Source: CAYUVA01 sp964448115 [NCBI: uncultured bacterium] (GTDB lineage: Bacteria > CAYUVA01). From it: a DNA stretch of 64,000 bases. Numbering within the stretch: position 1 is the stretch's first letter; each line of letters begins with the position of its first letter. The position numbers and the translations under genes are program-made. The stretch is taken from NCBI GenBank assembly GCA_964448115.1, contig CAYUVA010000009.1, forward strand, positions 31,474 to 95,473, in the 5' to 3' direction. The notes under the pieces were generated by a model. It did no database searches and was not told the origin of the DNA. It saw nothing but the letters and a program-made list of their open reading frames with translations. Below, piece after piece: positions 9,318-18,074 of this stretch.

Positions 9318-9862
9318 TAGTAGCTATCTTTATGGGAGTTTCCCTTGCTCTTATCATCGGTGCGCTGATGGTGATCATCAGCCGCAGCCCGGTGCATAGC
9401 GCGCTGTGGCTCATCTTCTCCTTTTGCTGCATTGCGGTGCTTTACATCATGGCGGGAGCCGAATTCCTGGCTGCGGTACAGATCTTCGTATATGCCGGCG
9501 GGATCATGATCCTTTACATCTTCGTTATCATGCTCGTCTCCTGGAAGGAGCTTGCCAAGCAGAAGCCGTTCCATGTGCAGTGGGTACCGGCATTCATGCT
9601 CGGCGTGCTTATACTCATGGAGATCATCGCTGTATTTATGCTCAGCGATCTCAAGATCAACTACGACATCTACTCGCCGGACAAGGTGCAAGCGCTGGGG
9701 GGCAACATCAAGGTGATCGGGGTGAAACTGCTCAGCGACTATGTGCTTCCCTTTGAGATCGCCTCGGTGGTAATCATCGTTGCCATGCTTGGCGCCATCG
9801 TCCTCGGCAAGCAGGTGATCACGGTAAAAGACAAGCAAGAGGAAGAAAAGAGAAAGTTCTAG
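9314..9862 (+). CDS. nuoJ: NADH-quinone oxidoreductase subunit J
   Basis: A 182-residue membrane subunit with five predicted helices. The helix-3 region, EFLAAVQIFVYAGGIMILYIFVIML, contains the conserved pi-bulge motif VYAGGIM(I/V)LY that takes part in coupling. The C-terminus is charged (KDKQEEEKRKF). It overlaps nuoI by four bases and ends one base before nuoK. No unusual features. Confidence 0.96.
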   Translation: MIVAIFMGVSLALIIGALMVIISRSPVHSALWLIFSFCCIAVLYIMAGAEFLAAVQIFVYAGGIMILYIFVIMLVSWKELAKQKPFHVQWVPAFMLGVLILMEIIAVFMLSDLKINYDIYSPDKVQALGGNIKVIGVKLLSDYVLPFEIASVVIIVAMLGAIVLGKQVITVKDKQEEEKRKF

Positions 9863-9863
9863 C

Positions 9864-10169
9864 ATGTGGATAAATTACGATCATTATATAATAATCGGAA
9901 CCCTGATATTCATCATCGGCATGATCGGCCTGCTGGTGAGAAGGAATATACTCATAGTTCTTATGGCGCTTGAGCTTATGCTAAACGGCGTAAACCTTAA
10001 CTTCATCGGCTTTTCCAGGAAGCTAGCTGGCTTGGACGGGCAGATATTCGCTATCTTCGTGATAACCATCGCCGCTGCCGAGGCGGTGGTAGGTCTGGCT
10101 ATACTAGTCTCGGTGTTCAGAAGGAGAAAGACCTTCCAGGTGGACAAGATGACCATAACCAAGTGGTAG
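9864..10169 (+). CDS. nuoK: NADH-quinone oxidoreductase subunit K
   Basis: A 101-residue, three-helix membrane subunit of the MrpC/NuoK family. Helix 2 contains the conserved Glu in NILIVLMALELMLNGVNLNF, and helix 3 contains the second essential Glu in TIAAAEAVVGLAI. Both belong to the central hydrophilic axis for proton transfer. It lies one base after nuoJ and eight bases before nuoL. Confidence 0.97.
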   Translation: MWINYDHYIIIGTLIFIIGMIGLLVRRNILIVLMALELMLNGVNLNFIGFSRKLAGLDGQIFAIFVITIAAAEAVVGLAILVSVFRRRKTFQVDKMTITKW

Positions 10170-10177
10170 GAGTATAG

Positions 10178-12217
10178 ATGCTGGATTATTGTTGGCTGAT
10201 ACCGATCTTACCCCTGCTGGGCTTCGTGATAAACGGCTTGCTAGGTCGAACCCTGCTGCCCCGCAAGGCTGTGCACTGGATTGCCTGCGGCTCAGTCGGG
10301 ATCTCATTTATTCTAGCCATTGTTCTCTTTATCCAGGTCGCCGGGCTACCGGTTGAGCAGCGGGCAGCACAGGTTACAATCTACCAGTGGTTCTATGCCG
10401 GGGTGCTCAATGTAGGCTTGACCTTTTTGATCGACCAGTTGTCGCTGGTGATGCTGCTCACCGTCTGCGGTGTCGGCTTTATCATCCATGTTTACTCCAT
10501 CGGGTACATGAGCCACGAGCCATCCTATTATCGCTATTTCGCATACTTGAACCTTTTCATGTTCTCCATGATCCTGCTGGTGATGGGAGGTAACTTCCTG
10601 GTGCTTTTCGTCGGCTGGGAGGGTGTCGGCTTGTGCTCTTACCTGCTCATCGGGTTCTGGTACGAGAAGAAGTCGGCAGCAGACGCGGGTAAAAAGGCTT
10701 TCGTTGTCAACAGGATCGGTGATTTCGGCTTCCTGTTGGCAATACTGCTCATCTACACGCATTTCGGCAGTATCGACTTTTTAGCCGTTTTCGAGGCTGC
10801 ACCGCATACGCTGACCTACGGCGGTCCGGTAGTTACCGCTATATGTTTGCTTTTATTCCTCGGCGCCATGGGCAAGTCAGCGCAGATACCGCTCTATGTC
10901 TGGCTTCCGGATGCCATGGAGGGTCCCACCCCGGTCAGCGCCCTGATACACGCAGCCACCATGGTTACCGCCGGCGTTTACATGGTCTCGCGGTGCAATA
11001 TCTTGTACATGATGTCGCCATTTGGCTTGGAGTGGGTCGCCGTCTTCGGGGCAGCAACCGCTTTTTTCGCTGCTACTATGGGCTTGGCACAGAACGACAT
11101 CAAGAAGGTGCTGGCATACTCCACCATCAGCCAGTTGGGTTATATGTTCCTGGCTTGCGGTGTAGGCGCATTCACGGCGGGGATCTTCCACCTGATGACC
11201 CACGCATTCTTCAAGGCTCTATTATTCTTGGGTTCGGGCAGCGTTATTCACGGCATGGGCGGCGAGCAGGATATGAGGAAGATGGGAGCGCTCAAGGCAG
11301 AGATGCCGGTTACATTCCTCACCTTCATCATCGCCACGGTTGCGATCAGCGGTATTCCTCCCTTTGCCGGCTTCTTCTCCAAGGATGAGATCCTGGCAAA
11401 GACCTTCTTTGGCGGGCACACATTGCTTTGGGTCATAGCTGCAATTACGGCTGGGATGACCGCCTTTTATATGTTCAGGCTGGTCAACATGACCTTTCGT
11501 GGCGAGTCGCGGGTGCCAGAGAAGATCAAGCATCACCTTCACGAGTCCCCCAAGGTTATGCTTATACCTCTGGTAGTGCTCGCCATCTTATCAGTAATCG
11601 GAGGCTGGATCGGGCTGCCGGAGGTACTGGGCATAGTTACCGGCATCGAGCATATCAATATCTTCGAGGGGTGGCTGCACCCGGTATTTGCCGATGGTCA
11701 GCACATAGTTGCCTCTATCGTTCACCACGGCGAGGGACATGCGCATCATCCACCGCTGGCTCTGGAGTTCCTGCTCATGGCAGTCTCCATCGGGATTGCG
11801 CTGATCGGCATCTTGGTAGCCGAGGTATTTTACATCCGCAAGCCTGAGCTGCCCGATAAGATTGTCCAGCGGTTCAAGAACGCCTATAAGGTGGTATATA
11901 ACAAGTACTATGTCGATGAGTTTTACGATGCGGTCTTTGTCGAGGGGACCAAGAAGTTCGCCCGCGGGCTGTGCAGATTCGATTTGGGCATCATCGATGG
12001 CATAGTAAACGGGATCGCTTACCTGACCAGGAGAAGCGCTACCGGCTCCATGTACTTCGATCTCGGGGTGGTCGATGGAGCGGTGAATTTATCTGCCTGG
12101 ATCACCGGCAAGGTAGGAGAATTGAGCCGGCGAGTCCAGACCGGGCACCTGGAAAACTACGCTCTTTTTATGGCTTTGGGAGCGTTTATACTTATCGGGA
12201 TAATCGTACTTCTATGA
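10178..12217 (+). CDS. nuoL: NADH-quinone oxidoreductase subunit L (proton-pumping)
   Basis: A 679-residue distal antiporter-like subunit. The core motif GWEGVGLCSYLLIGFWYEK contains the essential Glu, and the channel Lys/His region is seen in PVSALIHAATMVTAGVYM. The long C-terminal part (about residues 530-679) includes a His-rich stretch (HHGEGHAHHPP), the lateral amphipathic helix and a final transmembrane anchor, as expected for NuoL. The next gene, nuoM, starts 84 nt later, the only sizeable gap inside the operon. Confidence 0.97.
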   Translation: MLDYCWLIPILPLLGFVINGLLGRTLLPRKAVHWIACGSVGISFILAIVLFIQVAGLPVEQRAAQVTIYQWFYAGVLNVGLTFLIDQLSLVMLLTVCGVGFIIHVYSIGYMSHEPSYYRYFAYLNLFMFSMILLVMGGNFLVLFVGWEGVGLCSYLLIGFWYEKKSAADAGKKAFVVNRIGDFGFLLAILLIYTHFGSIDFLAVFEAAPHTLTYGGPVVTAICLLLFLGAMGKSAQIPLYVWLPDAMEGPTPVSALIHAATMVTAGVYMVSRCNILYMMSPFGLEWVAVFGAATAFFAATMGLAQNDIKKVLAYSTISQLGYMFLACGVGAFTAGIFHLMTHAFFKALLFLGSGSVIHGMGGEQDMRKMGALKAEMPVTFLTFIIATVAISGIPPFAGFFSKDEILAKTFFGGHTLLWVIAAITAGMTAFYMFRLVNMTFRGESRVPEKIKHHLHESPKVMLIPLVVLAILSVIGGWIGLPEVLGIVTGIEHINIFEGWLHPVFADGQHIVASIVHHGEGHAHHPPLALEFLLMAVSIGIALIGILVAEVFYIRKPELPDKIVQRFKNAYKVVYNKYYVDEFYDAVFVEGTKKFARGLCRFDLGIIDGIVNGIAYLTRRSATGSMYFDLGVVDGAVNLSAWITGKVGELSRRVQTGHLENYALFMALGAFILIGIIVLL

Positions 12218-12238
12218 GGAAGATAAATGCAGAAAGGG

Positions 12239-12255
12239 ATCGAGCCAAGCTCGAT
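12239..12255 (+). other. Intercistronic hairpin between nuoL and nuoM
   Basis: In the 84-nt nuoL-nuoM spacer, ATCGAGC (12239-12245) and GCTCGAT (12249-12255) form a perfect 7-bp stem closed by the triloop CAA. No U-run follows, so it is unlikely to be a full terminator. It could stabilise or mark a processed transcript end, as intercistronic hairpins often do. A strong GGAGGT Shine-Dalgarno for nuoM follows at about 12284-12289. Confidence 0.45.
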
Positions 12256-12301
12256 GGAAAATACAGATATACAAGACTAACCTGCGGAGGTAACCGAAGT
12301 T

Positions 12302-13987
12302 ATGCCTGAGTTGATATCCTGCTGGGATCAGGTGGGTCTTCCCATCCTGTCGATAATAGCCTATTTGCCGCTGGTAGGTGCACTGGCAATCATCTTTTTC
12401 TCCAAGAAGGACGACCACAAGCGCATAATGTGGTCTGCCTTTGCCATCTCGGTGATAGATTTTCTTATATCACTGGTGCTCGTGTTTTACTTTGTCAAGG
12501 ATCGCCACTGCATCCAGTTCGTTGAGAAGGTGCCCTGGATCAAGTCGCTGGGGATACAGTACTACTTTGGGATCGATGGTGTCAGCATCCTATTAGTGCT
12601 GCTCACCACATTCCTGGGGATGCTTGCCATATTAAGCTCCTTTACTGCCATCAAGGAGCGTGTCAAGGAATACTATGTCTTTATGCTTCTATTGCAGACC
12701 GGCATGTTGGGTGTCTTCATGGCGCTCGATTTCTTCCTGTTTTACATATTCTGGGAGGTCATGCTGGTGCCGATGTACTTCTTAATCGGCGTCTGGGGGG
12801 GACCCAGGAAGCTCTATGCAGCCATCAAGTTCTTCCTATACACATTGTTCGGCTCGGTGTTCATGCTGCTCGGTATCCTTGCCTTGTATTTCTATCATCA
12901 CAGCGTTAGCGGCGAATATACCTTTGAGATCTTCAGGCTGTACGACCCGGCTATCCCATATAACCTTCAGATCTGGGTATTCCTGGCATTCTTCCTTGGA
13001 TTTGCCATCAAGGTTCCGATGTTCCCGTTCCACACCTGGCTTCCAGATGCCCATGTGGAGGCGCCGACTGCGGGGAGTGTAATCCTTGCTGGCGTCCTGC
13101 TGAAGATGGGTACTTACGGCTTCGTGCGCTTCAGCCTTCCCATGTTCCCCGATGCGACCATCAAGTTTTTGCCTTGGATGATATTCCTTTGCATAGTGGG
13201 GATCATCTACGGCGCACTGGTGGCGATGATGCAGCCGGACCTAAAGAAGCTGGTCGCCTATTCGAGCGTCAGCCACCTTGGCTTTTGCATGCTAGGCGTA
13301 TTTGCGCTCAACATCGAGGGCTTGAAGGGCGGGATGCTACAGATGATCAATCATGGTCTCTCCACAGGCGCATTGTTCCTTATCGTCGGGCTGATTTATG
13401 AGCGAAGGCATACCAGGATGATCGCCGACTTTGGCGGATTATCCAAGGTATTACCGGTATATTCGATGCTTTTTATGATCATCACCTTATCATCGATCGG
13501 CTTGCCGGGCTTGAATGGATTCATCGGCGAGTTTCTGGTGCTGGTCGGCGTGTTCAAGGTGAATATCTATTGGGCTGCCTGTGGTGCAATTGGAATCGTT
13601 CTCGGTGCAGCCTATATGCTCTGGATGTTCCAACGGGTGATGTTCGGCAAGATAACCCACGAGGAGAATGAGGGGCTTAAAGATCTCGACTTCAGGGAGA
13701 TTATGACCCTAGTGCCGATAGTCTTTTTCTGCGTCTGGATCGGCATTTATCCTTCACCGTTTCTGAGGTTCATGGATGCCTCGCTGAATCATACCATCGA
13801 TGTGGTCAATCGAGCCAAGCAGATTGAGCCGCTCGAAAAGCAGATGCAACCGGCTGGGGAAGAACCGGTTCAAGAGCCTGCCAGTCATTCGGAACATGCG
13901 CTAAGAGATAATGACCACCTGGCTTCCAAGCAGACGGTCTCTATCAACATGGATGAATGGATACCTGTAACTGAATCGAGCAGATGA
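12302..13987 (+). CDS. nuoM: NADH-quinone oxidoreductase subunit M (proton-pumping)
   Basis: A 561-residue antiporter-like membrane subunit with about 14 helices. Conserved features include the essential-Glu segment FYIFWEVMLVPMYFLIGVWGG and the channel region FPFHTWLPDAHVEAPTAGSVILAG. The final ~50 residues form a hydrophilic tail rich in Glu, Gln and Pro that goes beyond the usual NuoM end. The start is supported by GGAGGT 13 nt upstream. It overlaps nuoN by four bases. Confidence 0.97.
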   Translation: MPELISCWDQVGLPILSIIAYLPLVGALAIIFFSKKDDHKRIMWSAFAISVIDFLISLVLVFYFVKDRHCIQFVEKVPWIKSLGIQYYFGIDGVSILLVLLTTFLGMLAILSSFTAIKERVKEYYVFMLLLQTGMLGVFMALDFFLFYIFWEVMLVPMYFLIGVWGGPRKLYAAIKFFLYTLFGSVFMLLGILALYFYHHSVSGEYTFEIFRLYDPAIPYNLQIWVFLAFFLGFAIKVPMFPFHTWLPDAHVEAPTAGSVILAGVLLKMGTYGFVRFSLPMFPDATIKFLPWMIFLCIVGIIYGALVAMMQPDLKKLVAYSSVSHLGFCMLGVFALNIEGLKGGMLQMINHGLSTGALFLIVGLIYERRHTRMIADFGGLSKVLPVYSMLFMIITLSSIGLPGLNGFIGEFLVLVGVFKVNIYWAACGAIGIVLGAAYMLWMFQRVMFGKITHEENEGLKDLDFREIMTLVPIVFFCVWIGIYPSPFLRFMDASLNHTIDVVNRAKQIEPLEKQMQPAGEEPVQEPASHSEHALRDNDHLASKQTVSINMDEWIPVTESSR

Positions 13988-15477
13988 ACCAAAGCGTGCT
14001 ACAGTTTTTTGCCCCAAAGATCGATTACTGGATGATAAAGCCTGAGCTTGTGGTGCTTATCTTAGGCTTTATGGTGCTGCTTTTAGACCTTGTAATCCCC
14101 AAGGATAAGAAGCGCTATTTGGGATATATAACCCTTGCTGGGCTGGCTTACTGCTTTTATTGCATTACTCGTCTGCCGCATGGTGCCGAGCATCAGACGC
14201 TGATGCAGCTATTTAAGCTGGATCCGCTAGCCATATTCATCAAGTACCTTTTCATCTTTGCTGCCTTTGTTACAGTACTATTATCCATCACTTACATAAG
14301 GCGTGAGCGAGTGGAGCGGGGCGAGTTCTACGAGCTTATCCTGTTTGCCACCAGCGGCATGATGTTCATGACGAGCACGGAAAACTTCGTGATGATCTAT
14401 CTCGGCTTGGAGCTGATGGCGCTTTGTGTTTATATCCTGGCTGGATTTTTGGTATATGATGAGAAATCGACCGAGGGCGCGCTGAAGTACTTTATCCTGG
14501 GCACATTCTCATCGGCGATATTCCTTTTGGGCGTCTCCTTCCTATACGGGATGACCAATTCGCTGAACATTTACACCATTGCCGGCAATATGGCTGCACT
14601 GTACGAATCGCAGCCGATGCTTTTTTCGCTGTCGATGATCCTCGTAGTCGTCGGATTTGGCTTCAAGATCGCCATGGTTCCATTTCACTTCTGGTGTCCG
14701 GATGTATATGAGGGCGCTCCCACTCCGATCACCGCCTTCATGTCGATTGCGCCAAAGGCTGCCGGGATTGCAGTCATTCTGCGTGTTTTCACCTCCACCT
14801 TTTGCAGCATTACAAACGACTGGCTTCCGCTTTTTTACTTCGCAGCCATACTGTCGATGACGCTAGGCAATGTGGTGGCCATCTGGCAGCAAAATATCAA
14901 GAGAATGCTTGCCTATTCATCGATCGCCCATGTCGGTTTCATGCTTATCGGGCTGGTTGCTTCGAGCAATATAAGTGGCGATGGCTTGCCGGACGGGCTG
15001 AGTGCCATTCTTTATTACCTATTCGCCTACGCATTTGCCAATCTAGGCGCATTTGCCATCGTGATCTACCTTGGCAGGGAGGGGAAGGTCGGCGACAAGA
15101 TCGAGGACTACAATGGCTTGGCATACAAGTCCCCCTACGCAGCAGCGGTGATGACCATATTCTTGCTTTCGCTGGCTGGCATTCCTCCCACTGCGGGCTT
15201 CGTTGCCAAGTTTTATATTTTCGGCGCAGCGATCCGGGAGCATTTCTATGTGCTGGCGGTAATTGGCATTTTAAATGCGGTTATCTCATTGTATTACTAC
15301 ATGAAGGTTACCATGAACATGTACATGCGGGAATCGAGGCTGACCTTGGACTTGAACCGTAGCGGTGCGCTCCATGCCGGCATTGTCCTGATGGTAATTC
15401 TCACCCTCTATTATGGCATCTTCCCGCGTTGTATCCTCGATTTTGCAAGGCGTGCGATAGAGATCCTGGTAGCATAA
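13984..15477 (+). CDS. nuoN: NADH-quinone oxidoreductase subunit N (proton-pumping)
   Basis: A 497-residue antiporter-like subunit and last gene of the operon. Conserved features include YLGLELMALCVYILAGF with the key Glu and MVPFHFWCPDVYEGAPTPITAF, the NuoN channel motif. About 14 transmembrane helices are visible. It ends 20 nt before the stop of the convergent HIT gene. The spacer holds only a short AT palindrome (TAAATT/AATTTA), not a convincing terminator. Confidence 0.97.
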   Translation: MNQSVLQFFAPKIDYWMIKPELVVLILGFMVLLLDLVIPKDKKRYLGYITLAGLAYCFYCITRLPHGAEHQTLMQLFKLDPLAIFIKYLFIFAAFVTVLLSITYIRRERVERGEFYELILFATSGMMFMTSTENFVMIYLGLELMALCVYILAGFLVYDEKSTEGALKYFILGTFSSAIFLLGVSFLYGMTNSLNIYTIAGNMAALYESQPMLFSLSMILVVVGFGFKIAMVPFHFWCPDVYEGAPTPITAFMSIAPKAAGIAVILRVFTSTFCSITNDWLPLFYFAAILSMTLGNVVAIWQQNIKRMLAYSSIAHVGFMLIGLVASSNISGDGLPDGLSAILYYLFAYAFANLGAFAIVIYLGREGKVGDKIEDYNGLAYKSPYAAAVMTIFLLSLAGIPPTAGFVAKFYIFGAAIREHFYVLAVIGILNAVISLYYYMKVTMNMYMRESRLTLDLNRSGALHAGIVLMVILTLYYGIFPRCILDFARRAIEILVA

Positions 15478-15497
15478 TTTAATGAAGATAAAGTAAA

Positions 15498-15989
15498 TTA
15501 TAATTTATTAAAATAGGGCAAAAGGCGCTGGTAAACCTGCTTAAGAGTCTCCGGTACCACGCGAGTATCGCTGCAAATAGTCATAAAACTCGTGTCTCCA
15601 TGCCATCTTGGCACCAGGTGGATGTGGACATGCTCCTTGTAGCCGGCTCCAGCCGCGCTGCCGACATTCACTCCGATGTTGATCCCTGCTGGATTGTAGG
15701 CTTCTGTTATTATGCGCTCGCACACAGGCACCAGGGAAAGCAGATCCTCCTGCTCATTGGCAGGTAAGGAGAAGATATTACTTTCATGGCGAAATGGCGC
15801 GATCAGCAGATGCCCGTTGTTGTATGGGTAAAGATTGAGCATAACAAAGGAATGACGAGTATTGTAAAGGATATACTCATCAGCAGGATCTTTAACCTTT
15901 GGCTTCTCGCAGAATATGCAGCCACCTTCTTTATCTGACAATATGTACTCCAGTCTCCATGGTGTAAAAAGAATATCCATAGCTCTCAC
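15498..15989 (-). CDS. HIT-family nucleotide hydrolase/phosphorylase
   Basis: A 163-residue histidine-triad protein. The HxHxHxx motif is present as HVHIHLVPRW, and the N-terminal IFCEKPKVKDPADEYILY carries the CxxC-type zinc-half-site position seen in Ap4A phosphorylase-like and Fhit-like HIT proteins. The family hydrolyses or phosphorolyses dinucleoside polyphosphates or AMP-conjugates; the exact substrate cannot be told. A GTG start (15989) directly follows the aminotransferase stop, while an ATG at 15980 is an alternative. It is the downstream partner of the aminotransferase gene in a two-gene minus-strand unit, 2 nt apart. Confidence 0.85.
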   Translation of the reverse strand: MRAMDILFTPWRLEYILSDKEGGCIFCEKPKVKDPADEYILYNTRHSFVMLNLYPYNNGHLLIAPFRHESNIFSLPANEQEDLLSLVPVCERIITEAYNPAGINIGVNVGSAAGAGYKEHVHIHLVPRWHGDTSFMTICSDTRVVPETLKQVYQRLLPYFNKL

Positions 15990-15991
15990 AT

Positions 15992-17098
15992 CTATTCGTA
16001 GAACTCTCTTATCGCCACCACCACCTCTGCTAATTGCCTTTCAGACAACTCTGGAAATACCGGTATCGAGATCACTTCCTTGCTTGCCTGTTCGCTTGTA
16101 GGGAAATCTCCTTCCTTGTAACCGAGATAGCTGAAGGCTTGCTGCAGGTGCATCGGTATTGGATAATAGACCGCATGTCCAATGCCTTTAGATTTCAGGT
16201 GCTCGACCAGTCCATCTCTATTAGGTACTCGAAGCGTATATTGATTGAAAACATGGAATCGTTCGGGCATATTCTTAGGTGTTTTAACCTGCGGAATATC
16301 CCGCAGAAGATCGTTATAGGCTCTTGCATTGGAGCGCCTGGCTTCTGTCCATTGCTCCAAATAGGGTAGCTTCGCGGACAGGACCGCTGCTTGCAGGGTA
16401 TCGAGTCGGCTATTTATGCCGATCCTCTCGTGCAGGTATCGATTCTCTCCCTGACCGTGAACTCTTAGGGATAAAAGCAATTGATATAGCCTCTCACCTG
16501 AGGTGGTTATCATACCTCCATCCCCGAACCCGCCCAGGTTCTTGCTGGGAAAGAAGGAGAAACATCCCATCTTGCCCATGGAGCCGGCACGCTTACCCCT
16601 GTAGCCAGCAAGTATCGCCTGGGCAGCATCCTCGATTACAGGGACTCCAGCAGCACCAGCTATCTCCATTATTGGATCCATATCTGCGCACTGCCCGAAA
16701 AGGTGCACCACGATGATAGCTTTTGTCCTATCCGTGATCGCAGCGCTTAGCCTTTTTGGATCCATGTTGAAGTCATCTTCGCAGATATCAACGAATACAG
16801 GTTTCGCTCCTACATTAGCTATCGCTCCCACGGTGGCGATGAATGTGAACGGTGTGGTGATCACCTCATCTTTCGGCTTAATATCCAGTGCTTTGAGCGA
16901 TAGAATCAGGGCATCGGTGCCTGAGGCACAACCTACAGCATATTCGACGCCACAGAGCTTTGCTAGCTCTTGCTCCAGTGTTTGGACCTCTGGTCCGAGT
17001 ATGAAATACTGCGAATCTACCACCTTGCGGATAGCTTTATCTATCTGTTCTTTTATGTTCTGGTATTGCAGCTTGAGGTCTAGAAGCGGTACAGGCAT
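15992..17098 (-). CDS. DegT/DnrJ/EryC1 sugar aminotransferase (WbpE-like)
   Basis: A 368-residue PLP-dependent aminotransferase of nucleotide-sugar pathways. The PLP Lys186 sits in FSFFPSKNLGGFGDGG; the aspartate contacting the PLP ring is in VIEDAAQA; the substrate loop GCASGTDALIL is intact. The opening VPLLDLKLQYQNIKEQID is typical of enzymes aminating UDP-3-keto-sugars, such as WbpE or WlbC, but the substrate is not determined by sequence. It probably makes an amino sugar for surface glycan. The gene ends 2 nt before the HIT gene and is divergent from the repeat-rich spacer. Confidence 0.88.
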   Translation of the reverse strand: MPVPLLDLKLQYQNIKEQIDKAIRKVVDSQYFILGPEVQTLEQELAKLCGVEYAVGCASGTDALILSLKALDIKPKDEVITTPFTFIATVGAIANVGAKPVFVDICEDDFNMDPKRLSAAITDRTKAIIVVHLFGQCADMDPIMEIAGAAGVPVIEDAAQAILAGYRGKRAGSMGKMGCFSFFPSKNLGGFGDGGMITTSGERLYQLLLSLRVHGQGENRYLHERIGINSRLDTLQAAVLSAKLPYLEQWTEARRSNARAYNDLLRDIPQVKTPKNMPERFHVFNQYTLRVPNRDGLVEHLKSKGIGHAVYYPIPMHLQQAFSYLGYKEGDFPTSEQASKEVISIPVFPELSERQLAEVVVAIREFYE

Positions 17099-17221
17099 GA
17101 ATAACTCCTATTTATTTATTGATTAACCGACCGTGTCCTGTAGGCGAACTAAGAAATATAAGTTCCACCGCATACTCGGCATACCTTACCACAAAAGTCA
17201 TATAGCATCAATTCAGCTAGT

Positions 17222-17511
17222 ATGCCACCGACACCTACCGAAAACCAGTCAGTTGCACATATCGGAGTGGCCGGGTACTGGAATACACCCCTCAGCGCTG
17301 ATGGGGGAACACTGCTCATCCTCGCACTTCCAGGCAATGATCAGATATCCAACATACCCTGTATATTATGAAGCCAATCCACTAGCGATATCCTTGTTGG
17401 ATGATGGAGCTAGTGGCGATCTTGATCCAGAAGACGACATATTCGGATTATTATAGCCACCAACACCCCCTATCCAAGCCAAGACCATAAGCGAGTGGTA
17501 ATCCTTTCATA
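17222..17511 (+). pseudogene. Decayed C-terminal domain of an FG-GAP subtilase-like protein
   Basis: Translation in two frames gives a match to the C-terminal ~90 residues of the large subtilase at 42187-45759. Frame one (17222-17359) reads VAGYWNTPLSADGG...NDQISNIP, against AGWWDTYLDRYNGG...SSPSSIANVE. After a frameshift near 17355-17361, the next frame reads VYYEANPLAISLLDDGASG followed by DLDPEDDIFG, against IYYSGMPTGIRLFDDGASN and DGLPGDGIFG. A third frame after 17447 reads IIIATNTPYPS, reminiscent of EIMATDNLGNA. Two frame changes and an internal loss show it is not expressed as a domain. It is therefore a relic of a second family member, inserted or left behind between the aminotransferase and clpC. 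Confidence 0.65.
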
Positions 17512-17734
17512 GCCACCACTCAGTGGCGAATCCGCAAAACACCCTCCTAAAGATCCAATTATTCTACATAATATCCGATATCAGACTATTTAATAAGTAT
17601 AATTGCCTAAATAGGGCTTATGAACCACCCCTTCAAGCCAATATTCATAGGGGTATAATTTGAGGATCCAAGTGCCACTGCCATTTATAAAAGCTCGATC
17701 TTGCAAATAAAGGCTTTGTCAAATAAAGAATTAA

Positions 17735-17750
17735 TGTTCCATGTGGAACA
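17735..17750. promoter_or_regulatory. parS-like 16-bp palindrome
   Basis: The sequence TGTTCCATGTGGAACA differs at one central base from the parS form TGTTCCACGTGGAACA and fits the bacterial consensus TGTTNCACGTGNAACA at all but that base. An additional A-T pair on the flanks extends the arms to 8 bp. ParB (Spo0J) proteins bind such sites and load onto the chromosome near the origin. It lies in non-coding DNA. Only one copy was noticed, and no parA or parB gene is in the window, so chance or another regulator remains possible. Confidence 0.4.
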
Positions 17751-18074
17751 TATGACTTAAATAATTGATTTTTTAGGTGGTTTTTCTCCAAATCTACATC
17801 AACGGACTCAAGTTTAAAAGCCCAAAACGAGGGGTTCTAATTGATCTATTTAGATTAACTCATTGAGATTAAAGAATAATTTTTTTGAAAAATTCCTCCG
17901 AGGATCCTCAAGCCTCCAATTATGCCCCCGATAAATCGTGCCAAAATGGCACGCAGAAGGGATAACTCATTGATTTAATTGAAGATTATGATTGGATAAT
18001 ATTATTTTATATTGATTATAACTCGTCTTTCGGGGGGTGCCGCCTTAAATAATCTGCGCCATACGCCGCAGATC

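Noticed and set aside
12213-12308. A 31-codon frame between nuoL and nuoM
   Set aside because: It overlaps the nuoL stop and the nuoM ribosome site and start, and contains the hairpin; no evidence for translation.
17133-17456. A 107-codon open frame in the aminotransferase-clpC spacer
   Set aside because: Only its last third resembles a protein domain, and the matching N-terminal part lies in another frame, so it is a fragment of a decayed gene.
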